The position numbers and the translations under genes are program-made. Below the pieces are notes generated by a model. That model did not search any database and was not told the DNA's origin. It worked only from the letters and a program-made list of their open reading frames with translations. A stretch of DNA of 44,300 nucleotides. Source: Phycisphaerales bacterium. GTDB taxonomy: Bacteria > Planctomycetota > Phycisphaerae > Phycisphaerales > UBA1924. Of the stretch, positions 1 through 7,227 are shown in pieces (position 1 is the stretch's first letter; each line of letters opens with the position of its first letter). The DNA is taken from the NCBI GenBank assembly GCA_019750095.1, contig JAIEOW010000109.1:1-44300 (forward strand), given 5' to 3'.

Positions 1-1
1 C

Positions 2-580
2 ATGCACACGCTGCTCGCGCAAGACGAACCGCGTGCCGGTGTCAGTTGCATCAGTTGGCTCTTCTGGATGCGCGAAGCCCTCGAAACGTGCGCGAGCATC
101 GCCGACCTCGAACGCTTCATCGCCGCCACCGATCGCGACCGCGGCGTCATTCTCTTCGCCGCCGACGGCAACACCCGCGAGGCCGCCATCTACGAGTGCT
201 CGCGATCATCGTTCCGCCGCATCGATCCATGGCCCATCGCGGGTCGCCCCGCGCTCGTCGCGACCAACCACTGTCGCCACAAGCATCCCGCCGACGCGCT
301 CACCGATCCACGCCGCGTCCGCCGCGCTGGCTCAACGGTCACGCGCTGCGCGCGCGTGCTGGACATCCTCGAACACGCCCACCCCGAGCACGCTCCTCAC
401 GATGTTGCAGAGATCCTCGCCGACGAGTGGGTCGAGATGCGCGACACCACCATGTCCGCCGACCTCCGCACGATTTACTCGGCCGTGGCCGACCCAGTCC
501 ATCGCACCATTCACTTCGCCTCCGGTGCCTGCCCCGCGGCCAGTTGCGGTACATGGAGACGCATCCCAGTGCAGTGGTGA
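2..580 (+). CDS. C45-type acyltransferase/peptidase-like protein, 5' end outside the window
   Basis: The frame is open to the left edge, so only the C-terminal part (about 190 residues) is visible. The stretch with YECSRSSFRRI, then PALVATNHCRHKH, then a spaced Arg-rich segment ending TRCARVLDIL resembles the C-terminal half of the acyl-CoA:6-aminopenicillanate acyltransferase/peptidase C45 family, in which a body of this shape follows an autocatalytic N-terminal cysteine. The nucleophile itself would lie upstream and cannot be checked. Members of the family hydrolyse or transfer acyl groups on amides; the substrate cannot be predicted here. It ends about 40 bases before the promoter of the B12 leader and is probably not part of that unit. 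The family call comes from recalled patterns and is moderate. Confidence 0.55.
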   Translation: MHTLLAQDEPRAGVSCISWLFWMREALETCASIADLERFIAATDRDRGVILFAADGNTREAAIYECSRSSFRRIDPWPIAGRPALVATNHCRHKHPADALTDPRRVRRAGSTVTRCARVLDILEHAHPEHAPHDVAEILADEWVEMRDTTMSADLRTIYSAVADPVHRTIHFASGACPAASCGTWRRIPVQW

Positions 581-623
581 AGTGCGTCCGCGACCGCCCA
601 GAATCGTCCATCCTGACCGCCCC

Positions 624-651
624 TTGACGTTCAAATCGTTCGTGGTATGCT
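624..651 (+). promoter_or_regulatory. sigma70-like promoter of the cobalamin leader
   Basis: TTGACG at 624-629 and TATGCT at 646-651 are separated by 16 bases, a near-consensus housekeeping promoter. Transcription would start around 658, just before the first conserved part of the riboswitch, giving a leader of about 430 nt before the ATG at 1086. The position fits so well that the two calls support each other. Confidence 0.7.
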
Positions 652-659
652 CATCCCGC

Positions 660-903
660 TCTTGGTGTCCGACCCCTCGTGCGGCCTCATCTCCGCTCAA
701 AGGGTCGGCTGAAAAGGGAAGCGTGGTGCGATCGATCCGCCGAAAGGCGACCACCGGTCTATTCCACCGCGGACGCGCCGCCGTAATGGGCCTTTGTCCG
801 CGGACTCCTCGCGTGCCACTGTCGGCCTGCCAAACATCGGCAGTCCAGATGGGAAGGCCGAGTCCGCGGCGTTGTGCAGGCCCTGAGCCGGAAGACCTGC
901 CCT
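660..903 (+). promoter_or_regulatory. Cobalamin (adenosylcobalamin-type) riboswitch
   Basis: The conserved blocks of the cobalamin aptamer occur in the right order: GGCTGAAAAGGGAAG at 707-721, GCCACTG at 815-821, GGGAAGGC at 851-858, and the B12 box AGCCGGAAGACCTGCC at 886-901. CTGCC/GGCAG arms between the second and third blocks form one of the expected internal hairpins. Such elements normally turn genes off when cobalamin is plentiful, by terminating transcription or hiding the ribosome site. The region 904-1085 would hold the expression platform; it contains a small GTGCG-CTTT-CGCAC hairpin (968-981) but no clear U-tract terminator, so translational control is the better guess. The element reads into the secreted-protein cluster beginning at 1086. 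Confidence 0.88.
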
Positions 904-1085
904 GAGCATGTGTGTCTGCCGCCCTCGCGTTTTGGGGCGCCGGCGCGGATCTTGGCTCGGGCACGCCGTGCGCTTTCGCACCCGCGCTCCGCTCTTATCC
1001 AGCCCGGCCTGCTCAACGTGAGACCCAAGCAAGGGCGGCTCTTTTCCCGCCGCGCGCGATCCTCGCGGCCTGCCGGAGTTCGTTC

Positions 1086-2150
1086 ATGCGTTCCTTCCCG
1101 CCCGTCGGTTCTCCTTCCTCCCCCGCCTCTGGTGGCACAGGCGTCCCGCCTGTGTGCCTCGGCATCCTCCTTTCTCTTCTCACATTCTCCACCGCCCTCG
1201 CCGTCATCCCCAGCTACACCCCCGCCGGCTTCTTCTCCATCCCCTCCGCCTCTCTCGCCTATGACGCCCAGCCCGATGGCCGACTCATCGGCGTCAACTC
1301 CGCGGGCCAAATCCTCCGCCAAGACGCCCTCAACGCCTCCACGTTCTCGGTCATCGGGACCCTGCCAGCCGGCACCGTCCCCAGCTTCGGCGCGGGCTTC
1401 GCAAAGCTCAGCCCCAGCGGCAACCAACTCGCCGTCAGCGACAACGGCGTCGCGGGCCTCATCTCTGTCTTCTCCCTCGCGTCACTCAGCATCGCACCGC
1501 CCACGCTCGTCACCACCATCACCAGCTTCAACTACCAGGCCGAGTGGGCCGACGAAGACACGCTCTATGTCTCCGGTGCGCCTTCCTTCGGCGTTCCCAC
1601 CAGTTTGTACCGAGCCAAAGTCAGCACCGGCACCAGCACCCAAGTCGTTAACCAGATCGGCGACGGCGCCGGCGGCGTGACCATCTCGGCTGGCAACGTG
1701 TACACCGCCATCGGCTTCGACATTCCAGACTTCCGAAATGGCGAGATTCGCGGCTTCGCACTTTCCATGCTCTCAACCGCCTCGGCCGCTGTCCCATTCA
1801 TCTCCGGCCAGCTTGCCGGTCAACTTAACACCGCCGCCACGCTCGATGTCGATGCGCTGGGCAACATCATCGTCGCCGGGGCCGGCAGTGTCGCACTGCT
1901 CGATCCCGCCACCGGCAGCACCTTCACTCTTCCAGGGCTCAGCCCCACCGGCTTCTACTCCGCCGTCTATTCCGCAAACACCAGCGAGATCCTTGTTCAG
2001 GACTTCGGCTCCACCACCGTCCTGCGCTACGCCATTCCCACCCCGGCCGCCTTCGCCCTGCTCGTTCCCATCGGACTCTCATCCATCCGACGCTCAGTCC
2101 GACCTTCAATCCGAGGCTCGGGCGCAAGCCCGGGCACCGCAAACGCGTGA
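1086..2150 (+). CDS. Secreted beta-propeller-like protein with PEP-CTERM-like tail, under B12 riboswitch
   Basis: About 354 residues. The ATG at 1086 has a GGAG seven bases upstream; a longer frame from 912 would begin in the leader and is unlikely. A hydrophobic stretch (ILLSLLTFSTALA, residues ~27-40) looks like a signal peptide, preceded by an unusually long n-region that contains a dispersed repeat. The mature part is made of short repeated strand-like segments (AYDAQPDGRLIGVNSAGQI, LSPSGNQLAVSDNG, LDVDALGNIIVAGAGSVAL), as in YVTN/SMP-30-like propellers. Near the end IPTPAAFALLVPIG followed by SSIRR resembles a PEP-CTERM sorting tail (proline motif, hydrophobic segment, basic end), then about 15 extra residues partly encoded by a hairpin repeat. 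Control by a cobalamin riboswitch suggests a role in B12 capture, like the propeller BtuG of Bacteroides. That function is inference; no sequence homology to BtuG was shown. Confidence 0.75.
   Translation: MRSFPPVGSPSSPASGGTGVPPVCLGILLSLLTFSTALAVIPSYTPAGFFSIPSASLAYDAQPDGRLIGVNSAGQILRQDALNASTFSVIGTLPAGTVPSFGAGFAKLSPSGNQLAVSDNGVAGLISVFSLASLSIAPPTLVTTITSFNYQAEWADEDTLYVSGAPSFGVPTSLYRAKVSTGTSTQVVNQIGDGAGGVTISAGNVYTAIGFDIPDFRNGEIRGFALSMLSTASAAVPFISGQLAGQLNTAATLDVDALGNIIVAGAGSVALLDPATGSTFTLPGLSPTGFYSAVYSANTSEILVQDFGSTTVLRYAIPTPAAFALLVPIGLSSIRRSVRPSIRGSGASPGTANA
1125..1157 (+). repeat. Dispersed hairpin repeat, family B (copy 1)
   Basis: A 33-base unit containing GGTGGCACAGGCG, then a TCC turn, then CGCCTGTG. 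The arms CACAGGCG/CGCCTGTG are exact complements. It differs at one base from the copy at 3366-3398. It lies inside the signal-peptide n-region of the propeller-like protein, where it encodes [11 protein letters not shown]. Confidence 0.85.
2113..2138 (+). repeat. Dispersed GNRA-hairpin repeat, family A (copy 1, partial)
   Basis: A 26-base match to the family A element: arm GCTCGGGC, loop GCAA, arm GCCCGGGC. The T in the first arm makes a T-G wobble in place of C-G, so the hairpin is kept in RNA. It overlaps the last codons of the propeller-like gene, giving it a GSGASPG segment after the sorting tail. Confidence 0.85.
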
Positions 2151-2182
2151 ACCCCAACACGGTTGACATTTCGATCACTACA

Positions 2183-2216
2183 GGTGCCCGGGCTCGCGCC
2201 CGGGCCTCTGATTGCA
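2183..2216 (-). repeat. Dispersed GNRA-hairpin repeat, family A (copy 2, inverted)
   Basis: The reverse complement of this 34-base unit matches 9081-9114 at 33 of 34 positions. On its own strand the hairpin loop is GCGA instead of GCAA, which is still a GNRA tetraloop. It fills most of the gap between the propeller gene and the next gene. With copy 1 it forms a larger inverted pair (26 bases, 44-base spacer), which could fold in the mRNA between the two genes. Confidence 0.88.
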
Positions 2217-2226
2217 CTGCCCAGAG

Positions 2227-3330
2227 ATGACCCGCACCCACACCATCACCACACTCCTTGGCGCAAGCGCGATGTTCCCCGTCGCGACTGCGATCGCTTC
2301 AACCTCCCCCTTCGCCTCGCGCGTCATCGCCTTTGATCCCGCACCCGGCCAGTTCGTCCAATCGCCCCTCTTCAACGATCCTTCCCGTGCTCTCGGTCCA
2401 CCCGGTTCCGCAGGCGGCTTCGCCGCGCCCGACAACGCCAAGGTCGTCTCCCTCGGCGGCTTTTCCGGCTCCATCACGCTGGGCTTTGATCAACCCATCT
2501 ATCGCAACCCCTTCAATCCCCGTGGCCTCGACTTCATCGTCTTCGGCAACGCCTTCTTCGTCAGCGCCGATCCGTTCCGCAGACACTGTGAACCCGGAGT
2601 GATCGAAGTCAGCCGTGACGACAACTCCAACGGCCTTGCCGATGACCCGTGGTTCCTCATCCCCGGCTCTCACCTCTCCGCCCAGATCACGCCCGCAAGT
2701 CGAACCTGGGATCAGTCGTCGCTCAATCCTGTCTGGATTCCCCCCGGCCGCAGCGGCACATGGTCCACCACCGGCTACGCGCTCCCGAACCCGCCCTTTG
2801 CATCCAGCCCGGTCCAGATCAACACGTCCGCCACCGAGACCATCTGGGGCTACGCCGATCTCACTCCCGCCCTCGCGCTCGGCGACACCGACGCCGACAA
2901 CATCGTCGATGATCTCCTCGCCGATCCCGCACACTTCTACACCACGCCTGACGACCCATTCTCACCCGGCATCACTCCCGGCTCCGGCGGCGGATCGGCC
3001 TTCGCACTCGCCTGGGCCGTGAACCCCGCCACAGGGCTCAGCGCCAATCTCGATCGCATCGACTTCATCCGCATTTCCACCGGCGTCGACGCAATCAGCC
3101 CGATCCTCGGCGAGATTTCCACCGAAGTCTCCGCCGTCGCCGACGTCGCGCCCATCTACACCCCTGACGTCGATCACAATGCCATCATCGATGTCCAGGA
3201 TATCTTCGCCTTCCTCAACCTCTGGTTCGCCGGCGTGGGCGAGCATGGCGGAGCCGACTTCGACGCCTCCCGCGCCACCGACGTCCAAGACCTCTTCGCC
3301 TTCCTCAACGCCTGGTTCACCGCCCCATGA
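2227..3330 (+). CDS. Secreted protein with C-terminal dockerin-like repeat pair
   Basis: About 367 residues. The ATG at 2227 is chosen; a TTG 15 bases upstream lies in the repeat. The N-terminus ([20 protein letters not shown]) is a short signal peptide. The body has motifs [26 protein letters not shown] and [19 protein letters not shown]. From memory, these resemble an uncharacterised group of surface proteins found in Bacteroidetes B12-uptake loci. The last ~55 residues contain two calcium-loop-like units, [21 protein letters not shown] and [21 protein letters not shown], the pattern of the dockerin-type tails of Phycisphaerae exported proteins, though the usual terminal Gly-Cys is absent. 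Its stop overlaps the start of the next gene (ATGA). The role in B12 acquisition is inferred from the riboswitch and the resemblance. Confidence 0.75.
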   Translation: MTRTHTITTLLGASAMFPVATAIASTSPFASRVIAFDPAPGQFVQSPLFNDPSRALGPPGSAGGFAAPDNAKVVSLGGFSGSITLGFDQPIYRNPFNPRGLDFIVFGNAFFVSADPFRRHCEPGVIEVSRDDNSNGLADDPWFLIPGSHLSAQITPASRTWDQSSLNPVWIPPGRSGTWSTTGYALPNPPFASSPVQINTSATETIWGYADLTPALALGDTDADNIVDDLLADPAHFYTTPDDPFSPGITPGSGGGSAFALAWAVNPATGLSANLDRIDFIRISTGVDAISPILGEISTEVSAVADVAPIYTPDVDHNAIIDVQDIFAFLNLWFAGVGEHGGADFDASRATDVQDLFAFLNAWFTAP

Positions 3331-4271
3331 CCCCGAGCGCACCACCTCGCCGCAGTTCCTCCGATGCCTCTGGTGGCACCGGCGTCCCGCCTGTGTGCTC
3401 TAAATCTACCGCCTTCACCCTCATCGAACTCCTCGTCGTCATCGCCATCCTCGCCATCCTCATCGCAATCCTCCTCCCTTCCCTCGGTTCCGCCCGCGAA
3501 TCCGCTCGCGCAACTGTCTGCTCGAGCAACGTCCGCCAGCTCATCCTCGCCGCCGACAACTACGCAACCGACGCCAAAGACCGCTTGCCGCCCGGCGCGC
3601 CGGACATGCTCACCAATCGCCTCCGATGGCACGGCTCACGCACCACCGCCACCGGCCCGTTCGATCCCGTCGGCGGCACCATGTCCGCATATCTCGGCGC
3701 GGGCGAAAGTGGGGGGGCGAGCCGGGCCGTACGCACATGCCCAACGTTTGCTCCGCTCGCGGATCGCCTTCGTCAGGGCGCCACGGGCTTCGAACGCTCC
3801 GCCGGAGGCTATGGCTACAACAACGCCTATCTCGGCGTCGAGCGCGCCGCCGCGGGTCTGGATCCCTCGGGCAAACCCGTCCATAGACTCGTGACCGATC
3901 GCCTCGGCTCGCCGCGTGCCCGATTCAACACCCCAGCCACCACGATCGCCTTCGCCGATGCCGCCTTCGCCGACGGCTCTCCCGCTGCCGGCGGCCTCAT
4001 CGAATACTCATTCCTCGAGCCGCGCTTCTGGCCCGACGCTCCAGCTCAACGTGCCGACCCCAGCATGCACTTCCGTCACGGCTCCACCGCCAAGACATCT
4101 CAGCCCGTCGCACGCCCCGGCGCGGCGACCACGGGCTTCCTCGATGGCCACGTCGCGCCATCGCGCATGACCTTCACCTGGTCCAGCGGCCTGTTCTCAG
4201 CCGATCCTGCCGAACTCGGGATCGGTTGGTCCGGTGATGTCGACAACAACCAACTCTTCGGTGTGCGATAA
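3327..4271 (+). CDS. Type II secretion pseudopilin-like protein (H-X-DG type)
   Basis: About 314 residues, starting in an ATGA overlap with the preceding stop, so the two are probably coupled. [20 protein letters not shown] at residues ~31-50 is the classic type IV prepilin cleavage and methylation site with its hydrophobic helix. HFRHGS followed later by GFLDGHV is a variant of the processing-associated H-X9-DG motif common in planctomycete pseudopilins. The leader before the cleavage site is about 30 residues, longer than usual, because a family B repeat lies in it. Such proteins are cut by prepilin peptidase and lie in the inner membrane or a pseudopilus; many planctomycete members have unknown targets. 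Its location in the B12-controlled cluster suggests a link between secretion or surface delivery and the two secreted proteins. Confidence 0.82.
   Translation: MTPSAPPRRSSSDASGGTGVPPVCSKSTAFTLIELLVVIAILAILIAILLPSLGSARESARATVCSSNVRQLILAADNYATDAKDRLPPGAPDMLTNRLRWHGSRTTATGPFDPVGGTMSAYLGAGESGGASRAVRTCPTFAPLADRLRQGATGFERSAGGYGYNNAYLGVERAAAGLDPSGKPVHRLVTDRLGSPRARFNTPATTIAFADAAFADGSPAAGGLIEYSFLEPRFWPDAPAQRADPSMHFRHGSTAKTSQPVARPGAATTGFLDGHVAPSRMTFTWSSGLFSADPAELGIGWSGDVDNNQLFGVR
3366..3398 (+). repeat. Dispersed hairpin repeat, family B (copy 2)
   Basis: The unit is 32/33 identical to 1125-1157. The differing base (A to C) breaks one pair of the CACAGGCG/CGCCTGTG stem. It encodes the same [11 protein letters not shown] segment, in the same frame, within the prepilin leader peptide. 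Confidence 0.85.
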
Positions 4272-4426
4272 CACGCGAGCATGCCCCGGCGAGCTCAAAA
4301 CAACGGTCTTGGTTTTCGGAGCGTTTCGTCTGTTGATATTCCTTATCCAAGGTGCTTGTAGTGACCGATCCCATGCCGCATACTGTGCTTTACCGCGAGC
4401 GCGTTGCCCGCGAAACCGAGGCGGAC

Positions 4427-4720
4427 ATGCCGGTCACCAGATGCGTCTGCCACAACCTCTCGTTCGATGAGCTCAAGCGTCGCGCCGACGCCGAGAGCCT
4501 GTCTTTGGACGAGCTCAAAGAGCGCACGCGATGCGCCACCGGCTGCGGCATGTGCGAGCCCTACATCCAGTTGATGCTGCTCACGGGCGAGACCCGCTTC
4601 CGCGTGCTCAACAGCACGATCATGAAGATCCAGATCCAGAAGCATCTCGCCCAGCGCGCCGCTCAGAACATGCTGAACGAAGCGAGCTCTGCAATGAACT
4701 CTTCACGCCAGACCGCCTGA
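4427..4720 (+). CDS. BFD-like [2Fe-2S] cluster-binding protein
   Basis: With the ATG at 4427, preceded by GAGG at a good distance, the product is about 97 residues; an upstream ATG at 4373 would add 18 residues. The N-terminus carries CVC, and 30 residues later TRCATGCGMC. This is the C-X-C...C-X2-C pattern of the BFD (bacterioferritin-associated ferredoxin-like) [2Fe-2S] fold, also used as a module in nitrite reductases and other redox proteins. The C-terminal ~40 residues (LNSTIMKIQIQKHLAQRAAQ) are helical and not family-specific. The partner is unknown. No bacterioferritin gene is nearby; it converges on ftsI with a 21-base gap. Confidence 0.72.
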   Translation: MPVTRCVCHNLSFDELKRRADAESLSLDELKERTRCATGCGMCEPYIQLMLLTGETRFRVLNSTIMKIQIQKHLAQRAAQNMLNEASSAMNSSRQTA

Positions 4721-4741
4721 GTGGCACCCGATTGATCTCGG

Positions 4742-6895
4742 TCAATCCTCGTGAGGACCGCTCGCCACCGCGCCCGTCGCCGCGTGCGCCGGCGTCACGC
4801 CAAGGTACTCAAGCGTCCGCTCCATGATCCGCCGATTCACCGGCCCCGCCACCAGCGCGCCGTAATACCGCTTCGTCCGCACCAGCTCCGGTCCCGGATC
4901 ATCGACCACCACCAGCACCACCACGCGCGGATCTTCCGTCGGCCCGCCCGCGATGAACGACACGTTGTACTGTCCGCCGAAGTATCCGTCGGAGCCCTTG
5001 GGCTTCTTCTTCCCCTTGGGCGGCATGCCCAGCGGCGCGCGTGCCGTGCCGGATTTGCCGAACGCCGAATACCTGAACACCTCGTGCTTGTCCCCCGTCC
5101 GCGCCTCGAGAATGTTGTCCAGGTTCTCCGTCACGCTCGCCATCGTTGTCCGCGTGAGCTCCGCGATCCGCGGCGGCAGCACCCGAACCGGCGCGGCCTC
5201 ACGCGTCGTGTCATACTCCGCGCCAGTCATCCGCAGCACCGGCAGCGTGCCCGCCAGATCACCCGTTCGGCAGAACGCGCTGAACGCCCGCACCATCTGC
5301 ACCGGCGTCACACCGATCTCATACCCGATCGATACCGACGTCTGCGTGTAGTTCGACCACGCCTTGGTTGAGGTCACCAGCCCCGGGGTCTCGCCCGCAA
5401 GCCCAAGCCCGGGGCGACGCCCGAATCCAAACTCCAGGATCGAGTTCCGCGTAACGCCAAACGGCAGCCGCGCACCGCCCTGCGCCATGCCGATGTTCGA
5501 CGAGTACACCAGCACCTCGGTCCACTTCAGAGTGTCCCGCGCTTTCACATCGCTGATCGCCCGCCCATATGGCGTGACCCAGCTCCCCTGGTGCACATTG
5601 AACGTCTCGTTCTCGCGCACCACGCCATGCTCAAGCGCCGTCGCCCAGATGAACGGCTTGAACGTCGACCCCGGCTCGTACACGTCCTCAACACACCGGT
5701 TCCGCGCCAGCGACGCGTGCACGTTCGCGAGCGCATCCTTCGGGATGATCCGATATCGCCGTCCATCCCCACCCTTCGGGATGATGCGGTTCCAGTCGTA
5801 CTCGATCGCGTCCTTCGGCGCCCGCACCAGGTCGGCCATCGCCAGGATCTCGCCCGTCATCGGGTCCAGCACCACGCACCGCGCCCCCGCCGCGTCGGCA
5901 TCGCGAATCCCGCGTTCCAGTTCCTCAACCACGATCCGCTGGATCTCCAGGTCCATCGACAGCCGAACATCACCGCCGCGTTCCGCCGGCTGATACCCGC
6001 CCGGAAACACCCACATCGGCTTGCCGAATGCATCGCGCACGTATTGCAGCGAGCCCGGTTCCGGATCGATCTGATCCTTGAACTTCAGCTCCGCACCACT
6101 CAACCCCTCGTGATCCGACCCCACCATCCCGACAAGATGCCCCGCGACCTCATCCGACGTGTACACCCGCGTCGGCTTGAACTCCAGATGCACACCCGGA
6201 ATCTTGTTCTCACCCTCGGTGAGCGCGCGTGCCGCGTCCACGCGCCAATCCTCCAGCGGCTTGCCCAGCGACAGATACCGCTTGGGCTCAAACGTCGGCG
6301 CACCCGGATCGACTGAGTCCGGCACGCTCGTCATGTGTGCCTTGTCCACCTCCGGTCCGATGCGCTTGGCGATCTCCACCGCCGGGATCCCCGTCGCGTC
6401 GGCCAGCCGCACGATCGCATCCCCCGCCGGCACCGGAAACCGAGTCGGATCAACAAAGACGCTGTGCGCAAACCGAGTCGTCGCCAGCACGCGTCCGCGC
6501 CGGTCATACACGTCCCCGTGCGGGGCCTGCACCGGCACCTTCGTCAATCGCTCCGACAGAAACGGCCTCAGCTCATCGCTCGGTGCGGCCTGCAACTGCA
6601 CCACCCGCCCAAGCATCACCGCCATCGTCAGCGTCACACCGCCCACAAGCCAATATCCCACCTTGTCCGCACGCCCACGCCACTCCGCCGACGCCTTCAG
6701 CGACCGCGCCGTCCGCCCCTTGCCCCTACGCGGCTTGATCTCCACACTCTCCGGTGGCGGCAGAGTCTCAGCAGCGCCGGAGCGCACGGTCGTATTCGAA
6801 CTCACAGCATTCGTCGCGGCGTCCGTCTGCATCTGAAGATCCCTGTCCACTGATTCACCCCCGGCCCTCACCGCGTCACCGCGTCGCTCATTCAC
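4742..6895 (-). CDS. ftsI: Division peptidoglycan transpeptidase FtsI/PBP3 (class B PBP)
   Basis: 717 residues, starting with GTG in a GTGA overlap with the ftsL-like stop. A ~75-residue cytoplasmic tail precedes one membrane helix (YWLVGGVTLTMAVMLG, ~81-96). A PBP dimer domain follows, with DVYDRRGRVLATT near 128-140. The transpeptidase domain has all three active-site motifs: STFK (410-413, nucleophile Ser410), SSN (465-467) and KSGT (614-617). It crosslinks septal peptidoglycan with FtsW. The Lys-rich insert KGKKKPKG (~627-634) just after the KSGT motif is unusual. No PASTA domains are present. It is the last gene of the rsmH cluster here, with no murE or mraY following. Confidence 0.92.
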   Translation of the reverse strand: MNERRGDAVRAGGESVDRDLQMQTDAATNAVSSNTTVRSGAAETLPPPESVEIKPRRGKGRTARSLKASAEWRGRADKVGYWLVGGVTLTMAVMLGRVVQLQAAPSDELRPFLSERLTKVPVQAPHGDVYDRRGRVLATTRFAHSVFVDPTRFPVPAGDAIVRLADATGIPAVEIAKRIGPEVDKAHMTSVPDSVDPGAPTFEPKRYLSLGKPLEDWRVDAARALTEGENKIPGVHLEFKPTRVYTSDEVAGHLVGMVGSDHEGLSGAELKFKDQIDPEPGSLQYVRDAFGKPMWVFPGGYQPAERGGDVRLSMDLEIQRIVVEELERGIRDADAAGARCVVLDPMTGEILAMADLVRAPKDAIEYDWNRIIPKGGDGRRYRIIPKDALANVHASLARNRCVEDVYEPGSTFKPFIWATALEHGVVRENETFNVHQGSWVTPYGRAISDVKARDTLKWTEVLVYSSNIGMAQGGARLPFGVTRNSILEFGFGRRPGLGLAGETPGLVTSTKAWSNYTQTSVSIGYEIGVTPVQMVRAFSAFCRTGDLAGTLPVLRMTGAEYDTTREAAPVRVLPPRIAELTRTTMASVTENLDNILEARTGDKHEVFRYSAFGKSGTARAPLGMPPKGKKKPKGSDGYFGGQYNVSFIAGGPTEDPRVVVLVVVDDPGPELVRTKRYYGALVAGPVNRRIMERTLEYLGVTPAHAATGAVASGPHED

Positions 6896-7227
6896 CGCGT
6901 CACCGCTCCATCCCCATCTTCCGCAAGCACCGTCGTCCGCTCGCGCTCCTCGATCTCCAGCCGCACCAGCGTCTCAAATCGCTCACCGCTCAGCGGCTTG
7001 AGCGCGCCAAACTTTGACGCCGACAGCTGCACCTGCGTCGGCGTCACCCGTCGCGCAATCTCTGATCGCAGCTTCCAGATCTCACGGTTCTGCTTCTCGC
7101 CGCGACGAACCACCGCCGCCGCCTCATGCGCGGCCTGCACCCGCAGCTGCCGGATTCCCAGCAGCGTGCACGCGATCACGCCCATCGACACCACCAGCAC
7201 GCACAGCTTGGCGAACATGCTTTTCAC
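6892..7227 (-). CDS. ftsL: FtsL-like bitopic division protein
   Basis: 111 residues, with the features of FtsL: a few cytoplasmic residues, one membrane helix (LCVLVVSMGVIACTLLGI, ~8-25), then a charged periplasmic segment with heptad character (AAAVVRRGEKQNREIWKLRSE). FtsL is too divergent to recognise by sequence; the call rests on topology, size and position directly upstream of ftsI with a 4-base overlap. It would link FtsI and FtsW with FtsB in the divisome. The start codon is GTG at 7227, overlapping the preceding stop; an ATG three codons later (7218) lies eight bases from a GAGG and may be the true start. Confidence 0.6.
   Translation of the reverse strand: MKSMFAKLCVLVVSMGVIACTLLGIRQLRVQAAHEAAAVVRRGEKQNREIWKLRSEIARRVTPTQVQLSASKFGALKPLSGERFETLVRLEIEERERTTVLAEDGDGAVTR

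Noticed and set aside
912-1085. An upstream start for the propeller-like gene
   Set aside because: The added residues would be encoded by the riboswitch expression platform, with no signal peptide character; ATG 1086 has a good ribosome site.
2113-2216. Repeat pair as an intrinsic terminator between the propeller gene and the next
   Set aside because: No U-run follows either hairpin, and the repeats also occur inside rsmH, so ending transcription is not their common function.
5383-5420. A further copy of the family A repeat in ftsI (GCCCGCAAGCCC)
   Set aside because: The arms do not match the GCCCGGGC unit and the sequence encodes ordinary FtsI residues.
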